From: Purshia tridentata
Lineage: Eukaryota > Streptophyta > Magnoliopsida > Rosales > Rosaceae
Direction: 5' to 3'
Assembly (NCBI GenBank): GCA_003254885.1
Contig: QANT01004703.1
Location: forward strand, 1 to 37,105
DNA: 37,105 bases
The notes beneath the pieces were generated by a model, which saw only the letters and a list, made by a program, of their open reading frames with translations, did no database searches and had not been told where the DNA came from. Shown here in pieces: positions 1-10,528 of this stretch. The first letter of the stretch is position 1. Each line of letters opens with the position of its first letter. The translations under genes and the position numbers were made by a program.

Positions 1-32
1 TCCCTCACTTTCTCTAATTCCCTTTTTTCTCA

Positions 33-52
33 TCTCTCTCTCTCTCTCTCTC
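33..52. repeat. (TC)10 microsatellite
   Basis: Uninterrupted TC dinucleotide run near the left edge of the window, followed by TTCG. It has no coding context. Confidence 0.9.
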
Positions 53-1623
53 TTCGATCAGTTGTAGGGCTCGGTGACCTTGTCGACCTCAAGATCAATG
101 ACTACCCAACCCATCTAGCCCAGTCCCATTATACCCTTCCCGGCCTACCCAACCTAGCCCCAACCCAACCCTAGCTTGGCCCATTCCCACCCAGCCCCCC
201 TAACCGTTCCCCACCCCTACCTAGCCCCACTGATCAAAGAGATTGTGGCAATGAGCAAAGAGAGACGAGGAGAGATAAAAAAAAGATGGGAGAGAGGAGA
301 GATAAGGAAATAGATAGTAAGAAAGAGACGAGAAGGTAGAGAGGGAAGGAAAGGATGGGAGGCCGGGCCACATCGGGGGTGGAATGGGCTGGTTGGGTTT
401 TGGTTTTGGTTTTTTGGTGAATGTGTGTAAATGATGGTATTTTGAGAATTTGTTTTGAGAAATTAGAAAAATGGGTGTAAAGTGATAAAGGGGTGTATAA
501 TGAGAGGAAAATAAATGTGCTATTCCCCATTTGTTCCCATTTTATCATTTAAAAAAAAAAAAAAAACCCAAACCTTAGCTCGTTAACAACATTGGCCAGA
601 GTTATTGGGCCCCCATATCAAAGCAGGCTTGCTGTCATTCTAAAGTTTAGATATTTGATTAGTTTCTTTTTTTTTCATGTGTTTACTAACATTTGGAAAT
701 CATTATTTTTTTCATTCCCATATTTACTTAACATTTGGGAATCATTTCGATTCTCATTCCTGTATTTACTAACATATAAGGGAATGAAAATGGATGTGAG
801 GCTCACATGAAATCAAGAATGAGATTCCTGATTTTGGAGGAATTGAATTCTTTAGGAGGTCTGGAATGGGAGAGGGGAAATCATAATAAAAATTTTATGT
901 CTAAAATACCCTCACATATTTTTTGATAATCCAAGAATACCCTCTATAGAAAAAATTCAAAAACCATAAGATGACACCATGCTCAATTTATATGAGATTA
1001 ATATTTATTTTTTTGTAAAATAAGGGCCTTTTATTTTTATTTTTGTTGTATAATCAAGCCCTCTATTATTAGCATTTTAACAGAGGTGCTGCAAAGAAAT
1101 ATATCAAATTTATATTAGTTACATATTATTTTAAAAAAGTTTAAAGAATATAGGAAATCTATTTTTTCCGTTTACACAACATCAAAATTTCCAAATGTTT
1201 AATAGTTAAAAGTGTAAAAATTAATTTTTTTTCAAAATATTGTGGTATGATTTATTTTTAGTAAAATGAATTTTTTTCATTTAAACAATTGTCATTATTC
1301 AATGGTTGACATAAATATAATTAATTTTATATGAGGGCATTTAGTAATCAAACTGGTTTTTATTTCAATTAGTGTCAATTAGTAAACAAGTTTATGAGAA
1401 TCATTTTTATTTTCTTTAAGATTCTTAACAGTTATCAAACACGTTAATGAGAATTGATGATTCTCATTCATGCTAATTCTAATTCTTATTAATTACAAGT
1501 CATACTCATTTCGATTCTTACCCGTTCTTATTCCACTTTATTAAACATGCCCCTAGTGTATAATCGACAAGCCAACTACCATTGTACCTACATGATATTG
1601 CCAATTGGCCAAAATGGGCGGCT

Positions 1624-1883
1624 ACACAAACGCCGAAAGAACAAAATGGTCCACAACTTATTTGATATTTGGAAATATACTTTAATATTCAACTTCTTCT
1701 TCTTTATTTTTTCAGTTCTTTCTTACATATGTGAGACCATATAGGCCATGTGAAAACACAAACGCCGAAAGAACAAAATGGTCCACAACTCATTTGATAT
1801 TTGGAAATATACTTTAATATTCAACTTCTTCTTCTTTATTTTTTCAGTTCTTACATATGTGAGACCATATAGGCCATGTGAAA
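1624..1883. repeat. Two-copy tandem duplication (132 + 128 bp)
   Basis: Copy 1 spans 1624-1755 and copy 2 spans 1756-1883. Both begin ACACAAACGCCGAAAG and end in GGCCATGTGAAA. Copy 2 lacks four bases in the CAGTTCTTTCTT segment and otherwise differs at about one position, so the duplication looks recent. Copy 1 and copy 2 open frames only mirror each other and are not credible genes. Confidence 0.9.
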
Positions 1884-2539
1884 GAATTATTGAATTAAAA
1901 AAAGAAAAAACGAGTTATATAGCAGTTTCCTTACAATTCACCATTGCAAGTTTTGTAATATTTATAGTGGTGTACAGTAATTTTCTTTAAATTCAAAACT
2001 AAACTGATTTTTTGTTAGCACTTAGCCGCCACTTTCTTACTCTTTGTATGACTTTTACTCTAATCATATCCGAATTAGGCACCTCAAAACCAACTTCAAC
2101 AACTCAAGTCAAGTCTTGTTAAGTGCATATTATGCAACTACATACTATTTAAGCTTACAAGTTACAAGTCACTAAGTCAATATTCTCAAAAAAGAAAAAG
2201 AAAAATAAAGCTTACAAGTCAGTGAAGTAGGCATAATATTGTTGAGGACAGGTCAAGGTCCACAACACTTGCGTGCACAAGTTGATTAATTGACTGGTCT
2301 TGCCCACCATGCAAAAATATCATGTTAGATTGGTTTTTGTGCTTAAAATTAGGTATATTACAGTGTACCATCTCTCTCAATTATTCACATATCTTTTGGA
2401 TAAAATTTCACACATATATGTGTTTACTGATTTGTTCTCAATCTGTATCAAATTTAGATGATCAATTTGAAAATAATATCAATACAACATGCCCCCATTA
2501 TTCTCCAACTCAAATATCAAATTTACTTCTTTTTTTTTT

Positions 2540-2798
2540 AATTTAGGGAGGGGATCAAACTTAAATATTTTGTGTATAATTTTACGATCTTTTTAACTAA
2601 ACTACTCAACAATTACCATTTTATACACATGAATTCTGACTTATTTATCGATTTAAGGTTTATTTATATAAATTTAGGAAGGGGATCAAACTTAAATATT
2701 TTGTATATAATTTTACGATCTTTTTAACTAAACTACTCAACAATCACCATTTTATACACATGCATTCTGACTTATTTATCGATTTAAGGTTTATTTAT
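2540..2798. repeat. Two-copy tandem duplication (about 131 bp)
   Basis: Copy 1 is 2540-2670 and copy 2 is 2671-2798. Both open with AATTTAGG(G/A)AGGGGATC and run to GATTTAAGGTTTATTTAT. Only about four substitutions separate the copies over some 128 bp. The sequence is unrelated to the duplication at 1624-1883. It is AT-rich and noncoding. Confidence 0.9.
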
Positions 2799-3247
2799 CA
2801 AGTTTTGTTCCCGTTAAAGGAATGCCTTGCCAGATTTAGCATGTTACCCAAACTGAAGTGAAATCATGTGAAATATAAATTTGCTTCTAATTGATCATGA
2901 TCACAACTTTATACCAAAAAGGAAGAGAAAAGAATGGTTAGGGTGCCAGTGCCACCTTTAAGGTTAAAATAACCCAGATTTTCTCTGCACAAATTCCAAA
3001 TACTTATAATTCAAAGAACACATATATACATATATTGGGATTCACCTCCCAAATCCCTGATAATATTATTCTTTTTATTTTCCCCTTTTTGGGTGCTAAT
3101 AAATAAAAAACTGAAACAAAATGTTCCTAAGCAAACTCTATTCCACACCTAAATATTAATTTTTTACACAGCCACAGGCATTTTGAAAAGAGGATTAATT
3201 TAATTAATTGGCAGCCGGGCAACTAATTAAGCATTTAAGCCAATCAA

Positions 3248-3937
3248 TTACAACAAGAACTCCATGAACTTCAGCCAACCGCTTCTGGAAGCTTTGTCGG
3301 CCTGTTTGGCACATGAAAAAGCAGCAGACGACGTCGTTCCGCTTCCGGACTTCTCAGGGCACATAAAAAAGTTCCTCGATCCCAACGCTATTAGCTTCTC
3401 CCCCCTATCCAAACCTGGCCCAATCAAAATCAAATACCACAATCAATCAACACCGAACACGTGACACATTTAAATATATCGGAAATCGATTCACTGCCGT
3501 TCATTTTGGACTGGTTTAAGAGGCTTACTTTCTAAGCTGAACTGCGAGTAATGGAGGTCGAAACGGGCGGGGTCGACGGAGGGCAAGATAGGACGGCGAC
3601 CTTCCTTGCCGTACTGTCGCACAGCTGCCGCTATCAGATCGCCGACCGTCAATTCCAGCGACATCACCACCTGCACGGCCCCGACGCTCCCCTGGATTGT
3701 CACGTTCAGCAGCAACTTCGTCAGCTTCGGCCGTACCTCCGACGCCGTCTCCGTCGCGGTTCCGACGGCGTTCCTAATCGATGACATATCTGGTAGCGTC
3801 TTCGGCCGCCGGAGCTGCGGCGGTGTCACCGTCCCCGATATTTGGCCGTGAAACGACGACGACCTCTCGGTCAGTAACTTCCCCCTCCGGTGCTTCTCCT
3901 CTGAAAGCGGCCTCCGGTGACTCTTCGGACTTGGCAT
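3248..3937 (-). CDS. DUF7054 protein, At4g22758-like (two exons)
   Basis: Spliced CDS: exon 1 at 3937-3529, exon 2 at 3414-3248, giving 191 residues. The donor reads GAAA|GTAAGC and the acceptor GGCCAG|GTTTGG. The junction restores FSLES-LDRGEKLIALGSRNFF, the hallmark end of the ubiquitin-like DUF7054 domain (about residues 74-158). Without splicing, exon 1 runs into an unrelated tail. A longer open frame exists upstream, but it opens with TTG just after an in-frame TAG, so the first ATG at 3937 is the start; its context is favourable (A at -3). The N-terminus is basic and Ser-rich with an RPKTLPDM motif (about residues 43-51). The C-terminal 33 residues are Ser/Ala/Lys-rich. The family is plant-specific and its biochemical role is unknown to me. 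The coding region is much more GC-rich than its flanks. Confidence 0.87.
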
Positions 3938-4016
3938 TTTCCGTAAATACAGTATGAATCGAGGACAAGACTGGTAATAGCTTTGTGGATTTTTTTTGGT
4001 TTGAGCGTGACGATTA

Positions 4017-4118
4017 CTACCGCAAGCGGCGGTAGCGGACAAATCGGAGGCGAGGGAAGCCGAGAGCTGGTAGAGAGCTTCGGCTCTCAGGTTTCCAGTC
4101 GTGGACAACAGCTATCAT
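4017..4118 (-). other. Upstream ORF 2 in the DUF7054 gene leader (33 codons)
   Basis: ATG at 4118 opens a 33-residue frame (starting MIAVVHDWKPES) that ends with TAG at 4019-4017, about 80 nt before the main start. It overlaps upstream ORF 1 in another frame. Whether it lies in the mRNA depends on the inferred transcription start near 4220. No homology is recognised. Confidence 0.4.
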
Positions 4119-4173
4119 AACCAGAAGGGTATAACCGTAAAGCTAACACCGAGGGGAAAAGAGAGATGATCAT
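4087..4173 (-). other. Upstream ORF 1 in the DUF7054 gene leader (28 codons)
   Basis: ATG at 4173 opens a 28-residue frame (starting MIISLFPSVLAL) that ends with TGA at 4089-4087. Both upstream frames close before the main ATG at 3937, so they could reduce or condition translation of the main frame. The peptide is short and I recognise no conserved upstream-ORF family. Confidence 0.4.
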
Positions 4174-4247
4174 GGAATAGGTTTCACACTTTGAGGCTTT
4201 GAGTCTTTGCGAAGCGGACGAGAAGCAACTGAATCCCTCCAATGGGT

Positions 4248-4253
4248 TTTATA
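4248..4253 (-). promoter_or_regulatory. TATA box of the DUF7054 gene
   Basis: TATAAA on the minus strand within GGTATAAAACCC. It lies about 310 bp upstream of the start codon and between the G-box cluster and the gene. A start site about 30 bp downstream (near 4220) would give a leader of about 280 nt that includes both upstream ORFs. Confidence 0.5.
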
Positions 4254-4446
4254 CCAAATATTAGATAAGGGGTAGCCTCAGAAATTACCATCACATTTCT
4301 TAGAGAAGAGACCGGCTATTGGCTATTGCCGGTTGCAGAGACACAGAGATATAGCGGTGCCTCAAATTTAATAGTAGCGGGTTCGGTTACCGGTTATAAC
4401 GGTCGCTTGCTAAGTGCGCGGGTAAACTCGGTGATAGAAAGTGCGA

Positions 4447-4815
4447 CACGTGGAGGGATGATTGATGGTGTGACGCGGTCCGTGTTTCGCGTGGAGTATT
4501 GCGAAACGGTGAGACGTTAATGTACAGAATTATTGCCCCTCTCCACAGCGTCACGTGATCAGAACGTGGACACAAGTGAGGTACGCTGAAGCTAGTCTTT
4601 TTGGGTTCAGGCCACGTGTCGAAACGAGTGGCTTCGTGGAGGGTTGAGCTAATTGTTTTACGAGAACCGGTAGCAGAGGATTGGAACTCGAAGAGGCGCA
4701 GTGATTGAACCAGGAAAAATCTCTAATCTCTTTGGAGTTGGAGTGCGGGGTGCGATCCATGTGTGGCAGCCTCGAGGAAGCTATTGGTTAGGCGGCACGT
4801 GGTCCCTGCCACGTG
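4447..4815 (-). promoter_or_regulatory. Cluster of five CACGTG G-boxes
   Basis: Palindromic CACGTG hexamers occur at 4447-4452, 4552-4557, 4613-4618, 4796-4801 and 4810-4815. Several have the ABRE-like flanks GCCACGTGTC or GCCACGTGGC. By chance about 0.1 copy is expected in this length. An inverted CCAAT box (ATTGG) is at 4783-4787. The only gene nearby is the minus-strand DUF7054 gene, so this is taken as its promoter. G-boxes bind bZIP and bHLH factors (ABF, PIF and related), which suggests abscisic acid, stress or light control. The regulator cannot be named from sequence. Confidence 0.65.
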
Positions 4816-7643
4816 GCACAATCATATCTCGATAAACTTTTCTTATATCAAGGTATTTTGGTGTCGTCATCTTGCAAATTATGTGTTTTGTCGTGTATGA
4901 GTTAATTAGATAAGTATGGCTCTAATGAGCAATCATTTTGATCAACAATATTTAGGGAGTTTCATTAAGGATTTCCTTATTTGACTAATTCTTGATGGGG
5001 TATATTTGTTATTGTTGATATTCATTTTGACGGCTTGAATAATTGATCCATAAAAGATTTACTTAAAAAGGTATAAAAATTTGATTATTTTAAAAATCAA
5101 ATAATTTACACGATTAATGTTCCACAACTTCCACTAGTTAATCGGGTTTGATCGGTTTGACATGCATGCACAAAGTAGTATAATTAAAGATTAAGGTCTC
5201 TCTTTAATGAAGATTAAATAGAGTGAAGGAAATGCATACATGCACACAGGATCCGTCTTGAGAATTTTTTTATGTGTAATCGATATACCGTTAAGTGATG
5301 TAATAAATTCAACATGTAAGAATATTGTTAGACAGTATATTTATCTTTGTTTGGTATAATATTAATACCATCCACTCATGTGATGCTTATCTTTTACATT
5401 GAAAAATCTCTTGGACCGTGACAATTGTCTCATTAGCTCATCCTCTTAACCAATGTTGCAGGTGCACATATTAATTAGTTTTCAAGGAGAAGCTCATAAA
5501 TTTGAATTAGAACTACTATAGGGGAAGTAATGATAGAGGACTTAATTTCGTGATTGATTGAGATAGCATATGTGCATAATAATCATGTAATGAATTATTA
5601 TGAGTGAGAAAGTAAAAGAAGAGTGAGATAGTTTAATACTTGTTTTTTTTGTTTTTTTGTTTTTGAAAAATTTGGAAGAGGGGGAATCAATTGCTGTTAT
5701 GGAGATTTATAATATTATGGAGAGAAATATAAATAAAGTACAAGCCAATTGCTGTTAGTACTTATAAATTATAATAGTAGTTACAAGTCACAACTTAGAA
5801 GAAGAATAGCTGCACATGCATTTAGAACAGAATATTACAATAAGAATAGCCGCACATTTAGAGGAGAATATTAGAAGAGTGACCAAATTGTATTTGGCGT
5901 TTTGGTGTTTGGTGAGGTAGTACGTTCACAGCTAGTTCCTCAATAAAAAAAAACAAAATGAAATATAACTTTATAATTTAGGTTGGAAAAAATACGAGAT
6001 GTGGCTGACCATATCATGTACCATATACATTTAATGTAACCTAATTAAACACAGGAAAAAGGAAAAAGAAAATTAGAGCTTAATCTTATTACGTTTTTTT
6101 TTCAATTTGGACTGAAATTTTATGGGACTGGTTAGTCTAAAATTCTAAGTGAAATCTTTTAACCACTCTCACGTCAAATAATAAAAAATATGTATCATTT
6201 TTTAATTTCTTGAGGATATAGATATTCATTTTCTTTTTAATTAAGCTGGGAGATAAATTCGCTTTGTGATAACAACAGTTAATTGCATGGTTTCAACAAA
6301 TACCAAGAGAAGCAAAGAATCTATCTATCCTACCATTTTAGGACTGGGTACAATGCGCCTAACCCACACACACACACACACATATATATATGGGTGTGAT
6401 TAATTTAGGCATTATTGGAGCACATTACTAGCAGTAGATTGGGACAAACTTTATTTTGACCAAAAACAACCAAGGAAAAAACTATACAATCTTACACGAT
6501 AGTTGGGGTACATGTTAGTGTTGGGCATATAAGATATGGTTAAAAAATGGAGATATTTTAGCACTCCCATAGTCCCACTTATTAAACAGTCTATATTAGC
6601 TTCAGATCATATGATTTAATTTATTCAAGTGATGCCCAATGATATATATATATATGTACATGACAAAAACATGCATTAATAATTGTGACCATATATATCA
6701 CTGTCTTATTATTTTTATGACATTGCCTTGGGTTGGTGGGGCAAGAGTTTAGTTGGTTTTTACTCATGACCAAACATGAGATGTGAAGGAAGAAGATTGG
6801 ACTGGTAGAGAACAGTGCCTAGCTACCTACCTACTTTGGCCATCCATGATTGGCATCAACCTTGTTTTCGTTCATTATATTTTCATCCGAATTCGATCGA
6901 TTTAAATCCGATGTTATTAGTAGGAAATGGTTTTAGTAATTCAATGCGATAATTCGATTACAATCTGAATCCAATAACTTATTAAATTAACGAAACAAAT
7001 ATTAATTTTAACAAATATAATCCGATAATAATTTGATCCGATTTAATATAAGATCTACTTATTATTATTATTATTATTTTTTGTAATTCACATTACTCTA
7101 TAGTCCAATTGCTGCAACTTGCAAGCATCTTATCCCTTCACAGTAAATTAAATTACTTCATTCGCGTTGTAATAGAATATTCATGATTTCATATTATTTC
7201 ATGGTCAACATTGTATTTATATATGTCTGTATCAGCCTATGTCAATATATGCCACTTTTACTGTATATTGATATTGATATTGATGCTAAGTTGCTAACAT
7301 TGACCAATTTTATAACACATTTTTGATCCATATCAATATGGATTCCGAATCTATCTTTTTAACTGTCAACCCTCCTTATCTAATCAAGTCCTGTTGAGTA
7401 TATCTATGGGTTTCTGATAGGTAAAACCACAAGTCAAATATATATCTTTCCTTAATTTCATAATTAATTAAGGTCGATCAGTTTGGTTATTACTCAAATT
7501 ATTAACAATATAAATTTGAAAGAGTCTCATTAGTCATGTACGGCTTTCTTTTACTATGGAATATGATGTGAGATTTGTCGTTTAAATATGGTACCATATA
7601 TTACTTAGATATGAGTAGATTGTGCATTGCGTTATTCTTAATA
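4816..7643. other. Intergenic region upstream of the DUF7054 gene
   Basis: AT-rich and without credible coding sequence. It contains a partial direct duplication at 5802-5873 (AAGAATAGC(T/C)GCACAT...AGAATATTA in both copies), a short CA run with following TA run at about 6365-6390, and a string of diverged AATCCGAT-like words at about 6885-7050. I found no element ends around these. Confidence 0.55.
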
Positions 7644-7652
7644 TATATTTTT
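7644..7652. repeat. Left target-site duplication of the MULE
   Basis: TATATTTTT directly abuts the left inverted repeat and is repeated exactly at 8372-8380 next to the right one. The site is AT-rich, so part of the match could be chance, but the position is exact on both sides. Confidence 0.75.
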
Positions 7653-8371
7653 GGCTTAATTACAAAGTGTACCCGCTAATTATTGAAGGTATTTCAAATT
7701 GATCCATTAACTAAAAACCATTTCAAATATATACACCAACTGTCAAAAAATTACAAACTAGCATTTTGTTAAAATTTATATTTAACAAAATGTTAAGTGC
7801 CACAGTGGACAATGTTGATGTGGCTTTGTTGTTGACACATTGTATATGATTGAATAATGTTGTATGTACACGCTGACCATTAGCTAACCATTTTATATTG
7901 CAACTTATATGGTAATGCCATATAATTATTGAAATGAGCTGATATGCTAATAATTAATTATATGGCATTACCACATTAGTTACCATATAAGATGGTCAAC
8001 TAATGTGGTCAGTTAAATGCATTCAAATAGTATTACTCGTGATATATAGGTAGAGATATTTTGAGGTATACACAAAAATGACACTTGGTCTATCCTTATT
8101 TGGGGTATCCCTACCAATATCTACTTGGTGGGTATATATGTCATTTTGTGTATACACCAATATATACCCCACCAATACATGCCATGTTAACAACAAAAGC
8201 CATGTCAACATTGTCCATCATGTCACTTAACATTTTATTGGATGAAAATTTTAATAGAAGTACTAATTCCTAGGTTTCTGATAGTTGGTGTATGTATTTG
8301 AAATATTTTTAGTTAATATACCAATCTAAAAAATACCCTCTATAGTTGGTGAATGACTTTGTAATTGAGCC
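7653..8371. mobile_element. Non-autonomous Mutator-like element (MULE), 719 bp
   Basis: The ends are long inverted repeats. The left arm, 7653-7840, opens GGCTTAATTACAAAG and pairs with the right arm, 8183-8371, which closes CTTTGTAATTGAGCC. The arms stay alignable for about 188 bp with moderate divergence. The element is flanked by a perfect 9-bp direct repeat TATATTTTT at 7644-7652 and 8372-8380. Long terminal inverted repeats plus a 9-bp target-site duplication are diagnostic of the Mutator superfamily. The interior has no transposase and carries two further hairpins: an 18-bp perfect inverted repeat at 7911-7928/7955-7972, and one at 8066-8083/8139-8155. It must rely on a transposase made elsewhere. 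Confidence 0.85.
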
Positions 8372-8380
8372 TATATTTTT
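8372..8380. repeat. Right target-site duplication of the MULE
   Basis: TATATTTTT follows immediately after the terminal GAGCC of the right inverted repeat and is identical to 7644-7652. Confidence 0.75.
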
Positions 8381-10476
8381 AAAAGGTGCAACATATATTA
8401 TATATAAGTAATTTTTTTTTTTGAGGAAAATATGCAATGATTAGGGTATATAATAGAAAGATTATGCTTCCCCTATTATATTTAAATATAAAAAGTATCG
8501 GTTTAAAGAAATTTACTTATTGAAAAAGTGCCCTAAGCTTGAAACCTTTCCTCCAAATAAGAAATAAAATAAAATAAAATAATTTGGAAGAATATTTTGA
8601 ATGAATTTTGTTTTTCTCTTGGTGGCATTAATCAATTGGTTTCTTTGTAGGAGTGCAAATAAGTAATATGCGAACAATAAAAGGGAGTAGTGAAAGTATT
8701 ATTTGCTTTGAAACGAAAAACTATATTATTTGCGTTATTGCAAAAAGAGTGCAGAATTTATACAAGGAGCGCTCAGTCCAACATGTAAAATTCAATCAAT
8801 AGTGAGATCTGTTTTGCAATGCCAGATATTTGAATTTAGAATCCCACATTCCAAAAACCACTATATATAAGTTTTTTTAATTAGAATATAAGTCGACAAT
8901 TATTTTATATTTAATTATATATTTGTAATCAGCCTATCATTCTGTAAAAAATGAATTGTTTCGTAAAAATATGATACATATATTAATGATTATTTGGTTT
9001 AATAAATGATTTATAGTCACTCTTTATTAAAATAATTCATAATGAACGATAAATAATGCATCAAAAATAAAAAAGTGATATGTACTCATACATATGAATG
9101 CTCTTTCTTTCTAATCATACGTAACATCTTCACCTAATTTGTTCTTATAATCTCTCTCTCTTTCCCCATATAATTGAGTTAATTAAGACCATTTGGGGGA
9201 TCCATCAATTTCAAGGAAACATTTTATTTTGGCTTTTCTTTTCAATTTACATCTTCAACTTATAACCCACTATATACATCATATACTATTTTTCTTTCTA
9301 TTATATCAATTATGATGTTATATGGTGCGACAATCACATTGTTTGTCATTGGCACTTGGCAGTGCATTACACACACTCATCTCATCCATGTATATATACA
9401 CTAATTGAGTATGAGATATATTAATGTAGCATTATATATATCATGTAAGCACTCACATCATGAAATTAAATATTTCCCTCAAAATCTTAATAATGACAAA
9501 ACATCGCATTCCAAAATTATTATAAGAAAATTATACTCTTAAATATGTGATGATTAATTTAAGAGATCACATAGCTTAACTAACTTAAAGAACAATGCGA
9601 CTCGTGAAGTGGGATTGATATAGTTGGTAGAGGATAAAAACTTTTTCTTTACACACTCGGATTTGAACTTTCTCCCTATGTAATATAAAAAAATTATAAA
9701 AAAACAATACTAGTCCAATATAGAAATATATGAAATTAAGGTTGGTGCATGAGTTTGATTTTGTCATATAATTAATTTTTACACTGGTGATTGGTCCAAA
9801 TTATTTTTCATAACCACACATGTTGGTGTTGCTATCTAGGGTAGGTGACATTCAGTGCACAATCCAGAACCCGAAAGAAGACAGGCAAAGTAAGGAAGGC
9901 ATAGCTAGTGCAGGTGCTAAATACATGGACAGATAGGAAGGCCAACATGTGATGTGAGCAAATAAAGGGCCAAGTCGATCGATCGCAATCTCAGCATCTT
10001 TCTCTCTTTGCTTTCTTTCATGCTACGCTCCAAATAAATAGTCTTTCTATGATAAAAAGATGGTATATGACATACAAACATCTTTAGAGCTTGTGAGAAA
10101 CTTTGTATTCTAATAATGAGAAATTGAGTATGTTAAGATTTAAGAATATATGTATTTAATTCACCAATGATAATAATATGATAGCATTTCATTTATTTAA
10201 ATAGATATGGCTATATTCTGAATCTCATTTATTGATACTAACATTATATTTATATATACATCATTTAGAGAATAATTGTAGCCAACAAACTTGGTGTCTC
10301 AATATTATTGCTTTGCTCCAAAACCACTTGGACTCATTTCTTGAGTGGATAAGCTTGTAGTTGTAGGTATGTCCATCATGGTTCTCTATTGAGAAGGGGA
10401 CAAGTACTTAATAGTCTATGGATGAGCGTTGCCCATGCATATATGACATTGATCACCACCTCCTCTATTATTAAAG

Positions 10477-10528
<52 letters not shown>

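Larger units (their letters stand above)
1..3247. other. Intergenic region, left end
   Basis: No coding region is supported here. The stretch holds a (TC)10 run at 33-52, a C-rich pyrimidine tract at about 95-235, and AT-rich sequence throughout. Two tandem duplications (1624-1883 and 2540-2798) are listed separately. Short open frames in this region start at non-ATG codons or sit in low-complexity sequence and resemble no family I know. Segments near 640-800 and 1400-1550 look like worn transposon-derived DNA, but I could not find paired ends. Confidence 0.6.

Noticed and set aside
234-548. A 104-residue minus-strand open frame
   Set aside because: Low-complexity Ser/Leu sequence from pyrimidine-rich DNA, with no family resemblance.
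590-1550. A large MITE or hAT-like element suggested by GTTTACTAACATTTGG and TTATTAAACATGCCCC words
   Set aside because: No paired inverted ends or target duplication could be found; it may be a patchwork of old repeats.
3491-4108. A 205-residue single-exon reading of the DUF7054 gene starting upstream of 3937
   Set aside because: Its first codon is TTG directly after an in-frame TAG, and its C-terminus reads through the intron. The spliced model from ATG 3937 restores the full domain.
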